Shown piece by piece: positions 62,671-64,000 of a DNA stretch of 64,000 bases. Source of the stretch: Lumbricus rubellus (lineage: Eukaryota > Annelida > Clitellata > Crassiclitellata > Lumbricidae); the NCBI GenBank assembly GCA_945859605.1, contig OX243822.1, positions 23,652,144 to 23,716,143 of the forward strand, in the 5' to 3' direction. The notes beneath the pieces are model-generated. The model was not told where the DNA came from. It was given only the letters and a program-made list of their open reading frames with translations, and ran no database searches. The first letter of the stretch is position 1. Every line of letters begins with the position of its first letter. The position numbers were made by a program, and so were the translations under genes.

Positions 62671-62877
62671 GTGAGTGAAATAATGCTAACAACAATAATA
62701 ATTCTTTTTTGCCTGTATATTTTAATTTAAATAAAACATTTTTAACAAACACATGTACATAAACCCTATGAGTACATATTTAAGGCACTGCTTGATAACC
62801 TAAATTTGGGTTCCACGGGGTGGGCACAATGGTTCCACAAAAAGTTGCAAATAACAGACATTTTAGTAAGAAATTTA

Positions 62878-62990
62878 CTGGGATAGTGCAGCTGAGGAAG
62901 CTTTTCTTAAGTTAAAACAAGTGCTAATAGAAGCTCCAGTCTTGGCCTATGCCGACATGTATTTCATACACCTTTTGAAAATGCGCTGAA
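62878..62990 (+). pseudogene. Ty3/gypsy pol scrap (RT/RNase H junction)
   Basis: Reads DSAAEEAFLKLKQVLIEAPV then LAYADM, followed by a stop. The W--EAF--LK--L--APVLAY-D pattern marks the start of the RNase H region in Ty3/gypsy-type polyproteins. No LTRs or other pol domains nearby. Confidence 0.75.
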
Positions 62991-63264
62991 AGTTTAAACT
63001 ACAGTCAGTCAAGTCAAGTTGTCTTGTGTTTTGTCCTTTACCCATTGAGTGATTTATAGCTTTCATTGTCCACTATCAATCTGGTTACTATTTATAGACA
63101 TCACTGCTGAGACCTACATAGGCCAGAGCTCTAAGTATAAACAGGAACGCAGCCGTCTTTGTTATCATTATCTCGACAAAACTTGAGCACACGATTAAAC
63201 GTAATAGTTTTAAAAAGTACTGCCAAGCCAGATTATAGTAGGCTACAGCAGTAATCACTTTGTG

Positions 63265-63990
63265 TTTTCAGCTCTTTGAGCAAGCGACATGGTCCATTTT
63301 CTCCATTGCTTTCTTTCTGATGTCGCTTCTCTTAGTTCTTCCAAGTTCATTCCTGTTGTTTCGTGAACCTCATCCATCTACCTTTTCCTTGGCCGCCCTT
63401 GTTTTCTTCTTCCCTCTCCGTATGCCAACATCATATCTTTTTCCAGTCCATTTGAGCGCATAACATGACCAAAGATACCCAACTTTCTTCTTAGCACTGT
63501 TTGTTGTAACGAGTCATTGTTTTCAATACCAATATCTGTGCATACCCACTCATTTGTCCTTTTTTCCATCCAAGATATTCTCAGCATTTTCTTCCAAATC
63601 CACATCTCACAAGCTTTAATCTTTTTTCTCATTTTCTTGGTCATTGTCTCATAACCATATAATACTGTCGGTATTATGAAAGCCCTCCCCAGTCTTTTTT
63701 CGTATCTGTACTCGCATGCCTATCCTTCCATATTTTTTCCCAATCCATTCAATCGCCACCCTACATTTTATTTCCGTATCGCACCCACCCTCTTTTTCTA
63801 TTACAGAACCTAAAGATGTAAAACTTAAGACCACCTCTATTTCCTCTCCGTGCATCTCAAAATTGTCTCCTCCAGCTGTTGTCATAATCTTTGTCTTCTT
63901 TATGTTGAAATAAAGACCAGCAGTAATAGGGTCTAACAAATAATTATTTTTATTTGTTGGTGTGAAATTTACCAAAATCACTTTGTGTAG
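63265..63990 (-). pseudogene. LINE-Y RT fragment
   Basis: Minus strand: [72 protein letters not shown] and GRRKQGRPRKR, then MDEVHETTGMNLEELREATS. Same family as 40085-42230. It is truncated at about 63940, after the YFNIKKTK block, where an unrelated sequence begins. Confidence 0.83.
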
Positions 63991-64000
63991 GCCTAGCTGT

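Noticed and set aside
59699..60166. 155-codon minus-strand open frame
   Set aside because: Lies across the purine tract of the Helitron-like element and has no family pattern.
62671..64000. Last PIWI exon (C-terminal tail)
   Set aside because: No frame gives the expected conserved tail with the right phase; the stretch holds a Ty3 scrap and LINE-Y. The exon is presumably beyond the window.

Overview
This is animal (metazoan) genomic DNA. It holds one spliced, single-strand host gene spread over almost the whole window, and its introns are packed with transposable-element debris. The organism cannot be named from the sequence. The TE mix (L2/CR1-, RTE- and RLE-like LINEs, tRNA-derived SINEs, hAT, TTAA/piggyBac-like, Harbinger-like, mariner, MULE-like and Helitron-like DNA elements) and the AT-rich introns fit a marine invertebrate; that is inference.

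The host gene is a PIWI-clade Argonaute on the + strand. I recovered 15 consecutive coding exons between 1353 and 62670. All exon phases agree and together give 715 complete codons with no stop. They cover the end of the N domain, the linker, PAZ, MID and nearly all of PIWI. The 5' exons lie left of the window and the last coding exon (C-terminal tail) lies right of it. Thirteen introns are GT-AG and one is GC-AG. Exons total 2147 bp and introns 59171 bp.

Layout by intron. 1-1352: hAT relic, then unassigned. Intron 2 (2942-14464): a CR1/L2-like LINE interrupted by a 703-bp CGTCG element; a 4.4-kb TTAA element holding a long inverted repeat, a piggyBac-like element, a 935-bp hAT element, a mariner relic and a Harbinger-like MITE; then an 840-bp foldback with poly-C arms and a CATA microsatellite core. 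Intron 3: a TTAA element holding a second CGTCG element, plus two SINE families. Intron 4: an 844-bp hAT element and a 340-codon L2/CR1 reverse transcriptase. Intron 5: an L2/CR1-like LINE 5' end with tandem monomers and several copies of an RLE-type LINE (called LINE-X here), which serve as targets for nested hAT, MULE-like, Harbinger-like, TTAA and L2 insertions. Later introns repeat these families and add a Helitron-like element, a Ty3/gypsy scrap and RTE-like LINEs.

The gene product would guide piRNA-directed silencing of transposons, so its introns are a record of the elements it is expected to control. Many insertions keep intact target-site duplications, and several interrupt recognisable reading frames, so boundaries and relative ages can be read directly. 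No rRNA, genuine tRNA, CRISPR or operon structure was seen.
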